Origin: Nissolia schottii
Lineage: Eukaryota > Streptophyta > Magnoliopsida > Fabales > Fabaceae
Direction of reading: 5' to 3'
Assembly (NCBI GenBank): GCA_003254905.1
Contig: QANU01109454.1
Coordinates: forward strand, 396,309 to 460,308
DNA length: 64,000 nt
In this document: positions 1 to 9,656 of the stretch, in pieces
How positions within the stretch are numbered: the first letter of the stretch is position 1
Layout: each line of letters opens with the position of its first letter
The notes under the pieces: generated by a model
What the model was told of the DNA's origin: nothing
The model's input: only the letters and a program-made list of their open reading frames with translations
Database searches by the model: none
Made by a program: the position numbers and the translations under genes

Positions 1-512
1 TATTAAGGGCAACATTAACTAAAGTAAGAATCTATAGTAATAAATTAGTGATTTAAAAAAAAATTGCTTAGTATTAAATTTTATTTAGTTGATAATAATA
101 TTTCATAAATTAAAAAAAATGTCTAAATAGCAAATAATACATTGTTGTACCGATGAGCATGTAGATCATTTAGCAGCCACAATATACCAACCTTGTTAAC
201 ACTTGCTATAATAAGTCAGCTTGATCCATTTAACTCTTGAGCCTAATGAGTTAGGTTAAGCTGACCAGTTTAATAGTATGTGTGTGTGTATATATATATT
301 AATAACAATATTGTATATAAAAAAAATTATATTAACATCACTTAACTTGAATAAGTAATTTTTTTATTATTAATATTTATATATATATAAAAAAATTGGG
401 TTCATCAATTGGGTTGAGTTTGAAACTCGACCACCTGACACATGAACCTATGAAGCCTCGGATTCATCAAGTTTTACTCAATTATCCGACTAATTGATCC
501 AACTTGACCTAA
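1..512. other. AT-rich intergenic DNA, no gene seen
   Basis: There is no ORF with coding character. A short (TG)n/(TA)n microsatellite lies near 281-300. Around 390-510 there are short TTGAG/CTCAA motifs in both orientations, which suggests an old repeat, but I could not delimit one. Confidence 0.6.
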
Positions 513-1007
513 GGGAACATTTGATACAGTGTCTCTAAGATTATCTAAGATTATCAGGTAATTTAGATTACTTTTTAGAAATATTATCATTTGCTAAATT
601 GTTAATAATGTTACATTGTTGTATTTGATATGTATAGGTCATGTAACTAATAATTTATATTAACTTGTTTGATATATAAAAAAGATTGCGATGTAATATA
701 CATTATTATTATTATTATTATTTTGTTATTAATTATTTCTATTTTTTATTATAACTATTTTTATTATTACAATTTTTAATTTATTATTTATTATTTATTA
801 TTTATTATTTTTATTATTATTTAGGATTATGTAGAGGTGGTAATCAAAATAAACACCTCTCATTGAGGTCATATTATCATTTTGAAGGTAATATGGATTA
901 CTTGAATATTGTCACACCAAACAAGTCAACGTGAATTACTAAATAATTTAATTAAAGTCAAATTACTGGTAATTTAGATAAATTACCTCATACCACCAAA
1001 CGTCTCT
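513..1007. mobile_element. PIF/Harbinger-type MITE (candidate)
   Basis: The ends are imperfect inverted repeats: GGGAACATTTGAT at the left, and AGAGACGTTTGGT when the right end is reverse-complemented. Subterminal GGTAATTTAGAT-like motifs occur in both orientations. TAA lies directly outside each end (510-512 and 1008-1010), as expected for the 3-bp target duplication of PIF/Harbinger elements. The interior is a long ATT/TTA-rich stretch (about 700-830) with no coding capacity. TIR identity is moderate, so the class call is tentative. Confidence 0.55.
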
Positions 1008-1010
1008 TAA

Positions 1011-1709
1011 ATGACTTTGGGTCAGTTGATTTTGTCGAATTCGTCAAGTCGATCAATTTGCTGTACACTTTTAGTGTGATATTTTTAGTATTAAATTCTT
1101 TCATTGTGTGTAACATGTATGGGTCTACCTCTTCGTCTAATAGGAGTTTTTTTTTGCTCGATCTTGTATGAAAAGGTTTTAATGAGGTTCATCCAGTATG
1201 AATTGAGTTTTGTTGTGTGTTGATGAGTAAATTTTTTTTAATGAGTAATCTTTCATTTGCTTGCCCTTGTTTAGATTTAATTCATATAATGAAATCTTGG
1301 AGGAAAAAGAAACATGTTAAGGCTTTGAAAACCCCAAATTATGCATGGATTAATCATAGAATATCCTCTACATATCGTTAATGATTATCATGGGTGAAGT
1401 TGTGCCACCGTCCTCTCATGCCACACACCGGGGGGGACGGTGGCAACCTGTCAAGACATCCCATCAAAGCGTGGGTGCGGTGCGGTGCGGTGGCAAGCGT
1501 GGCATCAACATTAATTCCCATTCAAAACTGAAATCAATACTTGATTTTGTTGTTATGGAACATCTACGACAGCTTCCTTATGTTAAGGCTTTAAAAATCT
1601 ATTGATGAACGGGTTGCACACTGAAGTGATGAGACTAGTTTAATTAAATTCCCATCTCTCATCTGTGCCACTGACTAACTTAAACCTGCCCTCGCATGCA
1701 AGAGATTTA
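1011..1709. other. Intergenic, nothing assigned
   Basis: A 74-codon ORF at 1381-1605 covers a locally GC-richer patch with repeated GGTGCGGTGCGGT. It has no recognisable domain and no gene structure around it, so I do not call it a gene. Confidence 0.5.
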
Positions 1710-2034
1710 GGTAGTGTTTGGTTGAGTAAAAAATGGAAGAGGAGAAGAGAAATTGAAAAGAAAGAAATTATCTCTCTTATTTAGATGTAAAAGGAGGGCG
1801 GAATAAAAGAATAAATAGTGTAAAAAAATATATAAAACTCATCAAATTTTTTTTCTTTTACAAGTGAGTGAAAAATAGAAGGAAATGGTAATTTTGTTAC
1901 TAGTTTTAATATTATTTTTACTAATTTGTGGTTGAAATAATTGTTTATAATGATTCAAGAATAAAATTATCATTTAATATCATTGTCCACATATTTTCTT
2001 TTCTCTCAATTTCTTTTCTTTGCCAAACACACCG
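1710..2034. mobile_element. PIF/Harbinger (Tourist-like) MITE
   Basis: The left end reads GGTAGTGTTTGG. The right end, reverse-complemented, reads CGGTGTGTTTGG. TTA flanks both sides (1707-1709 and 2035-2037) as a 3-bp target duplication. The purine-rich left arm (AGAGGAGAAGAGAAATTG) is mirrored by a pyrimidine-rich right arm (CTCAATTTCTTTTC). At 325 bp with no ORF, this is a typical non-autonomous element. Confidence 0.65.
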
Positions 2035-3329
2035 TTAAGGAAACTATTTGATGTGTGTTGCTAAATATTATACGTACACCAAAAATATTATTTGCACACT
2101 TCAAAAATTAACATATTGTATACATCACGCAAAAAAATAAATATTATAAAATAAAAAAATAAATATTATTATTGAGTATTTATACATGCATAAACACACA
2201 TGTGTTTGATATTATTTATTTATATATTTAATAATATTTATTTTTTTATAATATTTATTTTGTTGTATAAATACACATAATATCAATTTTATAAGTATAC
2301 AAATAGCAAAATTACCTATACACTACCATGGAATTTGTTGCCATCACCGCTAGGCTCCAAGCCCTCCTAATATTAAGTTATTGACAAATTGTGACGGGAT
2401 GGGTACATATATATACATAACTAAAAATGTTATTTATACACTTTAAAAATAGACATTCAGTAATTACTTAACAAAAAAAATAAATATTATAAAACAAAAA
2501 AATAAATGTTATCAAATATTTTTACGTATTTGTGCAAGCGTGAGTTTAATTTTATTATAAAATAAAAAATAAATATTATCATTAAATATTTATGTGTCAT
2601 CATGTATATATTATTTAATATTACTTATTTTTATTTTTATTTTTGACGGTGTTTACTTCTCTAATATATATAATATTTATTTTTCTATTATATAACACTT
2701 TTAATGTACTATTTTTTAGATTTATTGGATTGATACGCAACGAGCAGTTCTTTCTTATTTCAACATCCCCTGAAAGCTTGACTTTTCCTAGCTACATGTA
2801 TACATAATCGAGCTTCTAAGGAGAAATTAGGAATGAAAGATTGGAAATCATAAAAAGACCACTGATCTTGTGAGACTTGTGCACACACTGCCACAAGGGT
2901 TAAATCATTGTGAATTAACTAGCCGTATAGTCCAAAAAGTAAAGACAAAAGGTGATACTCTGAAAAGATTCACCTTAAGGATATATATTCGAACCAAAGG
3001 TCGCGCTTGGTAAAGAGACACGATAAATAGGAGGAGATATTCATCGGATAAAGACAATAAAATATTTTAGTCCCACCAAATTATAATTTTGTATTTTTTT
3101 AAGAACATTTTTTTGGTCCCTTCTATTTTAGATTCGACAAGGTAAAAAAAAATATTAAAAAAAAATTGTTCGCATATCTCTACCTTCCTATCATATACTT
3201 GATACTAAACGCAACTTAACTTCTACACTAAATTTTTTTTTTTTTGTTTTGAAATAGTTCTTAGATTAGAATTAAATATTTCTATTCAATTTTAAGATAA
3301 TATTTATATCTTAATATCTATAATAATTC
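2035..3329. other. AT-rich intergenic DNA with imperfect internal repeats
   Basis: Two related segments (about 2075-2290 and 2420-2700) share AAAAATAAATATTATAAAA and TATTTATTTTTTTATAAT motifs in both orientations. They look like two copies of an old AT-rich MITE. I could not find clean termini or a target duplication. No gene is seen. Confidence 0.45.
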
Positions 3330-4285
3330 GATTGTTGGTGACTCTAGAGATTGGCAAGATAGAAGCAAGACTTGGAGAGGATCCACACCCCCAAAAGCCG
3401 AGCTTCTTACATGGTTCATACTCTAAAATTGACTTAAGACAAAGGCTCAGCTATGTAGACTTAACTGCCTCTAGGATAACCATGCATTATGTGTTCTTTG
3501 CAATCACGATGAGGAAACTTTGGAGCATTTATTAAAATTATGGGCCTCCAACTCTAATTGGTGAAATTTATCTTGGTGCCTTTCTCATAGTGATGTCCCC
3601 TTTTTTTTACGCTTGACTCAGAGTTCCATTTAGAGAGTTTGACAAGAAACTTTGGACATGGCTTCTATGTGTGGTTGTTTGGACCATTTGATGGATTAGA
3701 AATAGGATGGTGTTTGAAAACTATTCTCCAAACTGGGATATTGAGGTTGATTCTATCCTTGGCCGCTTGGGTCTTTGGACAAAAACATGGCGTGATAAAT
3801 TACCTTTTCATCCGAATTTCTTCTCTGTCAATCTGGATAAAGTCAGAGCTTGGATTGAGGAATGAGATCTCTAGCAACAGTGACGATTTCAACAACTTAT
3901 TTAGCCAATATTCTTGGTTATCGTCGTGTGTCTTTGTGCGCATCTATCTTGGGATTTCCATCAATTTCTCTGCTGCACTTCGTTTTGACTGTTATCTGCT
4001 AGTTTTGTTGCTCCTCCCTCCTTTCTTGATGGCATAGCCGAAGGGGAAGGCTGGTGGGTGTTTCATTTTGCTTCTAGGAGCGCGGTTTGTTGGTTAATGT
4101 AACCTTCTTATGGGGTTCTTTTAGCCTTGTTTTAATGCTGTTCTGTTTTTCTACAGCTTATTTTTTGTTCTCAGCTAGTCTGCTGGTTTTTGTGCATCAT
4201 TGGTTTTCATTCTGCTCTATGTTATCTCAACTGTGTTGTTGGTCCCATCTTCCCCTTTTAAATTACCAAGAAAAAAGATAATATC
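3330..4285 (+). mobile_element. LINE (L1-like) 3'-terminal remnant
   Basis: Translation in shifting frames gives the zinc-binding tail that follows plant LINE reverse transcriptases: a CVLCNHDEETLEHLL segment near 3500, then KLWTWLLCVVVWTIWWIRN and RMVFEN near 3650-3720. Frameshifts and stops break the reading frame, so no intact protein exists. A T/G-rich 3' untranslated segment follows and ends in a short A-rich run (AAGAAAAAAG) at about 4270-4280, as expected at a LINE 3' end. The family call rests on the Trp-rich zf-RVT-like pattern. The 5' truncation point, near 3330, is inferred. Confidence 0.6.
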
Positions 4286-4637
4286 TATATCAAATATATA
4301 CTTAATTGATATGGTTAACTTAGTAAAGCATAGCTTGCTCATGCTAGATCATAATTAATCAGTATTTATGGTTAAATTGAACTTCTTTGCAATTATTCAT
4401 GGCATGATTAAAATCTCTTATCTCTCATTTACTAATACATGTTTTAATTTAGCCTTAAGACTCAAAAGTGTACGACTTAGACTCTTCGCTTAGTTGACAT
4501 TTCTCCTTGTTGGCTTCCTAAACTCTAAACTTAACAAGAAGATAATATCAAAGTTGAGAAATTTACATGTAAATGGCAAAAAAAATAATTTAATCCCGTG
4601 TTATGGTCCAACAAAAATATGTACGGATGTATGGTTT
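4286..4637. other. Intergenic, nothing assigned
   Basis: AT-rich sequence with no ORF, repeat or RNA gene that I can support. Confidence 0.5.
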
Positions 4638-4826
4638 TGGGTCTGAAATCACCACCCCCAATTTCAGACCCCAATTTTTTTTTTTAAAAAAAGTCTGAAA
4701 TCGCCACACCCTATGGCGATTTCAAACTTTTTAAATTTTTTTTTAAATGTTTGAAATCGCCACATCCTGCGATGATTTCAGACCTTTTTTTTTAAATGTT
4801 TGAAATCGTCACAGGGTGTGGCGATT
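4638..4826. repeat. Tandem foldback repeat (GTCTGAAATCGCCAC units)
   Basis: Four units of roughly 50-55 bp each contain (G)TCTGAAATCG(C)CAC and its inverse GTGGCGATTTCAGAC, separated by T/A-rich runs, so each unit can form a hairpin. The last unit is interrupted at GGCGATT by the LTR element that follows, and it resumes at 7161 with CGATTTCTGACCC. This is either a small satellite or a foldback MITE. I see no outer terminal repeat that decides between them. Confidence 0.6.
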
Positions 4827-5093
4827 TGTAACGGACCTAAATAAATAAAAGGCCCACATTAAGAATTGGTCCAATTAGGGAGCCATTTTTATTATAAATA
4901 GGAGGAATAGGGGGAAGTAGAAGGTATGGAAATTGTTATTGTTAATTCCTACTCTCTCTCTAAAGGAAATTCTTCTCTCTAGTTTCCATCACTATCCTTT
5001 TCTTTTGTAATTCAAACACAAAAGAATGCAAAAACTATCCACAATTGTTCTAATTGTTCTATAATTCCTCTTACACAATTTTACTTCGTTACA
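4827..5093 (+). repeat. 5' LTR of the short element
   Basis: Direct repeat of 6898-7160 with only a few mismatches and small CT-run indels, TG...CA bounded. It contains a TATA-like TTATTATAAATAGG followed by a purine-rich stretch, a plausible U3/R promoter. Confidence 0.88.
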
Positions 5094-5114
5094 AAATGGT
5101 GCTTTCATTGAACA
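5094..5114 (+). other. Primer binding site (candidate)
   Basis: TGGTGCTTTCATTGA begins a few bases after the LTR ends, where a tRNA-complementary primer site is expected. I cannot assign the tRNA with confidence. Confidence 0.55.
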
Positions 5115-5117
5115 CCA

Positions 5118-5480
5118 TGCCGGCGGTTACCGCTTCCCATGGTGGTTCGGAGAGCTCAAGCCATGTTCCGTTGTGCGCCGTTCTGCCGGTGTTCGACGGT
5201 GAGCACGGCTACTGGTGGCTTCTTTGCGCGTCGAAGTTTTGGAACGCCAAAGGAACGCCAGAGTACAGTGGTTGCTGGAGGTTGTAGAAGTATTGACCGG
5301 TCGCGTTCGCACATGGTTCAAGCTGTGGAGAAGGCGCAATCCGGCGGCAGATTGGCAGACCTTCGAGGTAACATTCCTGCACCGTTACTAGCCAGATTTC
5401 AAATCGATTTTGCCAGAAATTGCTCAAAATGAAGTTGCAGAGTGGGAAATTGATTGGGAAGATATGATAGAAAAATTCAG
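5118..5480 (+). pseudogene. gag (capsid) remnant, frameshifted
   Basis: From the ATG at 5118 the frame reads PVFDGEHGYWWLLCASKFW, the usual plant gypsy gag opening. After a frame change near 5262 it continues QWLLEVVEVLTGRVRTWFKL and WRRRNPAADWQTFEVTFLHR. This matches the W...F..W....W..F pattern of retrotransposon gag (UBN2/Retrotrans_gag type). A stop and a frameshift within 300 bp mean no intact capsid protein. The role before decay would be packaging of the element RNA into virus-like particles. Confidence 0.7.
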
Positions 5481-5814
5481 ATAAAAAATACAGAGCAATT
5501 CAGGGAACAGTTTACCAGAATTAGAAGCAGAAATGAAATCAACAGCTTAAGAAGTAGAAAATTCAGATCCAGAATTACAGAACCAATCAGCAGCAAAAAT
5601 TCCAGAAAATAGCAATCAAGAGGCATCAATCAATTCAATAGCAGCTCAAGACTTCAAAATTTTAGATCCAAAAATTTAGTACCATATGCAGAAGTCGATT
5701 ATGGAGGAAAACCAACCTGAGATAGATCTGAGGACAGATCTAAGCGAAGGAGGGGAGGACGAACGGTAGATTCCCCCTCCGGAGCCACCATATCCGTACG
5801 GTGGAGACGACACC

Positions 5815-6867
5815 GTGCTGGTCATGGGTGGAGTCACCGCAGCAACGTCGCTGGACGAGGTGCAAGAGCTAGCGTCGGACACGCACGGCGAGCTCCCGGC
5901 AACGTGGGGGGTGGCGAGGTGCACGGCGACAAGCAGGGCGGTGCTCATGGACTTGGCGCCAGGAACCATGGACAACATCAGGAGCCGCCGCGGCAGTGAA
6001 GGTGCCGAACACGGAGGAGGCAAACGAGGGGGCGGAGGAGGTGGATCTTACGGTGGAGGAGGTGACGCACGTGGTGGGCTGCACGGTTTGGGGGCGGCGA
6101 GCCCGCGGTGGCTGGCCGTTTCTATGGACGCGGGTTCGGCGTGGAAGACCGGCGAGGACGCGCGAAGGCCGGGGGCTGCCGTCGCACCTGGGACCGGGGA
6201 CCGGCGAGGACGCGCGGCTGGTGTTGCTGTCGTTTCAGCGATGGACGGCGCCGAGGATACCGCGGTGGACGGCGCCTCAGCTGCGGCACCAGGCGAGGGT
6301 GAGGGGCGTGATGGGGAGCGAAGCCGTGACGCTCGGGGGTGGCTAGCGGCGCGGGCAGAAAGAGCGCAGGTTGTTGGTGTTGCTGCTGTTTTCGGAGGGA
6401 ATGACGGGGCTACGACGTCACAAGTGGAAGATGAGCGAAAGGGAGAGACGGCGGCGGTAACTGGCAAGGAAGCGGAGAGGGCGCGCATGCTGGTGGCGGC
6501 AGTCGCTGCTGTGGTCATAATGGGGAGGACAACGGTGTTGGCTATGAAGGCAATGGGAAGAATGGAAGTTTTTAGGGAGCAGCCACCAAGAATGCAGCCA
6601 CCAAGGCATTGGGGGGAATGGGAGAAGATGGAAGAGATTAGGGTTGCCCATGGTCTCTTGGGTCAACCACACTCAAGGTTGGAGCATGTGGGCCAAGCCC
6701 ATTCCGATTTTGGGACTATGATGATGGGGGATTCTAGATGGGCTGCGGCCAAAAAGGAAATTTTTATGAAATTTTCACAAAATGACCCAAGTAATGAAGC
6801 CAATTTCAGCAAATTACAATTTATGCAATGGGATTCGGGCGGAAATTTTTATTTTTTGGGACCTTGA
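5815..6867 (+). CDS. GC-rich 350-codon ORF inside the LTR element
   Basis: The frame is open for about 1.05 kb and encodes a Gly/Ala/Arg/Glu-rich, probably disordered protein (GGGKRGGGGGGSYGGGG near residue 70). Upstream in frame is a Pro/Tyr stretch (IPPPEPPYPYGGDD) after a stop at 5770. It has no recognised domain, zinc knuckle or enzyme motif. The DNA is far richer in GC than the LTRs and flanks, and several other frames are also open, so GC bias may explain the length. It could be a gag-derived tail or host DNA captured by the element. Any Met start, including 5815, is arbitrary. Confidence 0.35.
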   Translation: MLVMGGVTAATSLDEVQELASDTHGELPATWGVARCTATSRAVLMDLAPGTMDNIRSRRGSEGAEHGGGKRGGGGGGSYGGGGDARGGLHGLGAASPRWLAVSMDAGSAWKTGEDARRPGAAVAPGTGDRRGRAAGVAVVSAMDGAEDTAVDGASAAAPGEGEGRDGERSRDARGWLAARAERAQVVGVAAVFGGNDGATTSQVEDERKGETAAVTGKEAERARMLVAAVAAVVIMGRTTVLAMKAMGRMEVFREQPPRMQPPRHWGEWEKMEEIRVAHGLLGQPHSRLEHVGQAHSDFGTMMMGDSRWAAAKKEIFMKFSQNDPSNEANFSKLQFMQWDSGGNFYFLGP

Positions 6868-6897
6868 GGACAAGGTCCATTTTTAAAGGGGGAGTAT

Positions 6898-7160
6898 TGT
6901 AACGGACCTAAATAAATAAAGGCCCACATTAAGAATTGGTCCAATTAGGGAGCCATTTTTATTATAAATAGGAGGAATAGGGGGAAGTAGAAGGTATGAA
7001 AATTGTTATTGTTGATTCCTACTCTCTTTAAGGAAATTCATCTCTCTAGTTTCCATCACTATCCTTTTCTTTTGTAATTCAAACACAAAAGAATGCAAAA
7101 ACTATCCACAATTGTTCTAATTGTTCTATAATTCCTCTTACACAATTTTACTTCGTTACA
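6898..7160 (+). repeat. 3' LTR of the short element
   Basis: Matches 4827-5093. It is preceded by GGACAAGGTCC and the polypurine tract at about 6886-6894, and followed by the CGATT target duplication. Confidence 0.88.
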
Positions 7161-7165
7161 CGATT

Positions 7166-7548
7166 TCTGACCCAAAATCATACATTCGTAAATTTTTCTT
7201 CCAACCCATATTTTGGTATACAAGTTATACCAAATGGGTTGGAAATGTAAAGAAGCCATCAAAGTTTATCTTATATTTGACGAAGACCCTTCTTCTAAAA
7301 TAAAACTCCAATAATTATGGGGCGAGCCTGAAAAGATGTCTTGTTTATAGGGCAATGTTCAACTTAATATTTTCCATGTACCATAAAACTTAAGATAAAG
7401 TGCTTATTTAAATGTTTAATATGCATTTAATTAAAACACATGACAAGAGAAGGGGAATACAAATATACAATATTTCTATCGATATTTGACATTCTATTCA
7501 AAATGTTCATCATTAATTCAATCAACTCTATATGATTTTTCTTATCAG
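7166..7548. other. Intergenic, nothing assigned
   Basis: The first bases complete the interrupted foldback unit; the rest is AT-rich with no supported feature. Confidence 0.5.
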
Positions 7549-7884
7549 AATTCTTTCGGATTTTTTTTATCTTTTGCCATCACTGTTCAAAGAAATTACC
7601 AAATTACCCTCGTTTTCAAACTATTTATCATAATACCACGGTTTGCGCTGACGTGGACTCGGCGCCACGCGTGGCATGCCACGCAGAGTTTGCCAATGAG
7701 GTTGGCGAATTTGACCTGGATTTGCCTATGCGCTTGGCGAATCCTTCACAAAAAAACACCATTTTGCACTAAATTCGCTAACAAGGTTGGCAATTCATAT
7801 TAAATTCGCCTCCCCTGTTGACGAATTCCAACCATGGATTCTTTTACTCTTTTGCCCCTAATATATGGGCTATTTCCCAAACCC

Positions 7885-8145
7885 ATACACCAAACACCCC
7901 TAACACTACACTCAAAACCCTAACCTGACACCCCAACCCAAAAACCCTTAACCCCTACCCTATACCTTACCCAAAAACCCCTACCCTTGACCCCCACCAT
8001 ATGCCACTTTATACCCTAAACCTAATCCTAACCCAAACCGTATACCATAACCCTAATCCCACCAAAACCCTAACTGGAACCCTAATCTACACATAGCCCT
8101 AACCCTAACCCTAATCCACACATAACCCTAATAAACCCTAATATA
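7885..8145 (+). repeat. Degenerate telomere-like CCCTAA repeats
   Basis: Many scattered CCCTAA/CCCTAAC and AACCC(T/C)A units, including a short perfect CCCTAACCCTAACCCTAA run near 8098-8113, lie in the left arm of the Mutator-like element. TTAGGG-type motifs recur in the right arm (about 9680-9810). They are embedded in a transposon, so this is an interstitial repeat and not a chromosome end. Confidence 0.65.
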
Positions 8146-8275
8146 TGTCGTAATTTGTAAAATATTTGATTCAATTGGATATGTCAACAATTCGCCTACT
8201 AGTATTAACCCTTCCCCCCTTTCACTCCACTCCTCTCATTTTCTCGAAATTCACTTATCTCTCTAGCTAGGGCCA

Positions 8276-8545
8276 ATGCGGCACCCACTGTCGACACCGC
8301 CATCCCACCACCCCCTCCACGTGCATACCCTTGCCCACCATCATACCCTTACCTTTGCCCATCACCATCCCCTTGGCCTTTTACCCACCGTCGTCATTCT
8401 CGTACCCCTATCCGTCTCCGCCACCGCCGCCGCATTCTTACCCACTGCCCCCAGACCCATCAGGTTACCCCACCCATCCCCGTATACTTATCCATCCCAT
8501 GCTGGGACGTCGGATGTTGACCGTGGGTCGCCGCAGGGCTCGTGA
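8276..8545 (+). pseudogene. Left-arm Pro/His-rich coding fragment
   Basis: An 89-codon frame begins RHPLSTPPSHHPLHVHTL and ends YTYPSHAGTSDVDRGSPQGS, then stop. The right arm encodes on the opposite strand a peptide with the same start (RHPLSTLPSHH) and end (YTYPS..G.SD.DR..PQGS). The two therefore derive from one coding segment facing inward from both arms. In the middle the frames diverge through indels. I recognise no family; it may be the low-complexity C-terminus of a captured or transposon gene. Confidence 0.4.
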
Positions 8546-8840
8546 TAGGTCGTGCGATATTGTAGGGGGTTTACTAATTTTTCTTAGTGTTTCCTGTTAG
8601 CAAGTCGGACAACTTGTGTAATGACATTTTAATTCATGCATTTTATTATACGGTTGTGTTTATTGTGCTTGGTTTATCGCTGACCCTGGTTTGTTGGCTG
8701 TATGAGTTACAAGTTTTCTCATTCAAATTTAAGGATACTAAAAGTTTTCTGATTTATTGTACAATGCTTTGGGACTTAATGATCGGTTTAGGGTTTTAAG
8801 GCCAAGGTACTTGGTTTAATTTACAACAACTGACCCTGTT

Positions 8841-9190
8841 TAGGAACAACCATCAGCGTAAAGGTTCAGTTGGTTGTTTAGGTTTAGGAACAACCATCAG
8901 TCAAAGGTTGACTTGGCCCCTTTAGGTTTAGGAACAACCATAAGATCAAATGTGGTATTGCTTGTTTAGGTTGAGGAACAACTAGCAGATCAAAGGTTCA
9001 TTTGTTTGTTTAGGTTTAGGAACAACCATCAGAGAAAAAGGTTCACTTGGTTGTTTAGGTTTAGGAACAACCATCAGACTAGGTAAAGTATTTCTTGTTT
9101 ATGTTTAGGAACAACCAGCAGATCAAAGATTCATTTGTTTGTTTAGGTTTAGGAACAACCATTAGATCAAAGGTACACGTGAATAAACAA
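8841..9190 (+). repeat. Minisatellite, about 8 units of 43-46 bp
   Basis: Units begin TTTAGGAACAACCATCAG and continue ATCAAAGGTTCA(C/T)TTG(G/T)TTGTTTAGG. Starts are near 8841, 8885, 8928, 8973, 9018, 9064, 9107 and 9152. The array sits in the loop between the arms of the Mutator-like element. Units touch each other without unique spacers, so this is not a CRISPR array. Confidence 0.85.
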
Positions 9191-9371
9191 GCAATGGTAA
9201 ATCATGTCAGCAATCTAAAATCATAAATCGACGATATGAAAGGAACATAAGGAATAAATACAGGAAATCAACCTTACAAGCAAGCACGTTGACATATAAT
9301 AAAAGACGTGAATTAAAAAACACATTAAAATGTCCCTAACTACACTTAAAACCTATCCTGAAAACAGTTTT

Positions 9372-9656
9372 CTACGGCGATCCCTGTGGCGGTCGACGGT
9401 CGGGATCAGAGGGGCCAGGCTGGGATGGGTAAGTATATGGGGGTGGCGGGGGGTAAGGGTATGGTGGGGGTGTGTAAGAATGTGGGGGGGTGGTTGGGAG
9501 GTGTAACTGTGTGGGTATGAGTAACTGTGTGCTGGTGGGTAAGGGCAAGGGAATGAAGGTAGGTAAGGGTATGGGCGTGGATGTGGTGGGATGGCAGCGT
9601 CGACAGTGGGTGCCGCAGCGACCTCTGTTGGAGCAATCTGCTATGTAGAAGAGCAA
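9372..9656 (-). pseudogene. Right-arm Pro/Tyr-rich coding fragment
   Basis: A minus-strand frame of about 94 codons contains PPHSYTPPPYPYPPPPPYTY and ends GPSDPDRRPPQGSP before a stop. It mirrors the left-arm frame at 8276-8545, in inverted orientation. Upstream (9656-9700, minus) is an AG acceptor-like CTTCTACATAGCAG, and further up (about 10100) a GTAAGT-like donor after CAGTGATG. The right arm may therefore keep an intron that the left arm lacks. Function unknown. Confidence 0.4.

Larger units (their letters stand above)
4827..7160 (+). mobile_element. Short non-autonomous LTR retrotransposon with gag remnant
   Basis: This element is complete: a 267-bp 5' LTR, an interior of about 1.8 kb and a 263-bp 3' LTR. 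Both LTRs begin TGTAACGGACC and end TTCGTTACA. A 5-bp target duplication, CGATT, flanks it (4822-4826 and 7161-7165). Just inside the 5' LTR is a primer-binding-like TGGTGCTTTCATTGA, and before the 3' LTR a polypurine tract AAAGGGGGAG. The interior has a frameshifted capsid-type gag followed by a GC-rich ORF. There is no protease, reverse transcriptase or integrase. The structure fits the TR-GAG/LARD type of Ty3/gypsy derivative, which depends on enzymes from a relative. Confidence 0.88.

Noticed and set aside
3639-4037. 132-aa plus-strand ORF (MTRNFGHGFYVWLFGPF...)
   Set aside because: It is out of frame with the LINE zinc-binding tail seen in the neighbouring frame (KLWTWLLCVVVWTIWW), so it is a shadow.
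6048-6518. Minus-strand 156-aa Ser/Ala/Pro-rich ORF
   Set aside because: It is the complement of the GC-rich plus-strand frame; lack of stops is explained by base composition.
7885-8145. Possible chromosome end (CCCTAA repeats)
   Set aside because: Degenerate and enclosed in a Mutator-like element with a target duplication.
8841-9190. Regular repeats that could suggest a CRISPR array
   Set aside because: Units are contiguous 43-46-bp tandem copies without unique spacers, in a plant genome.
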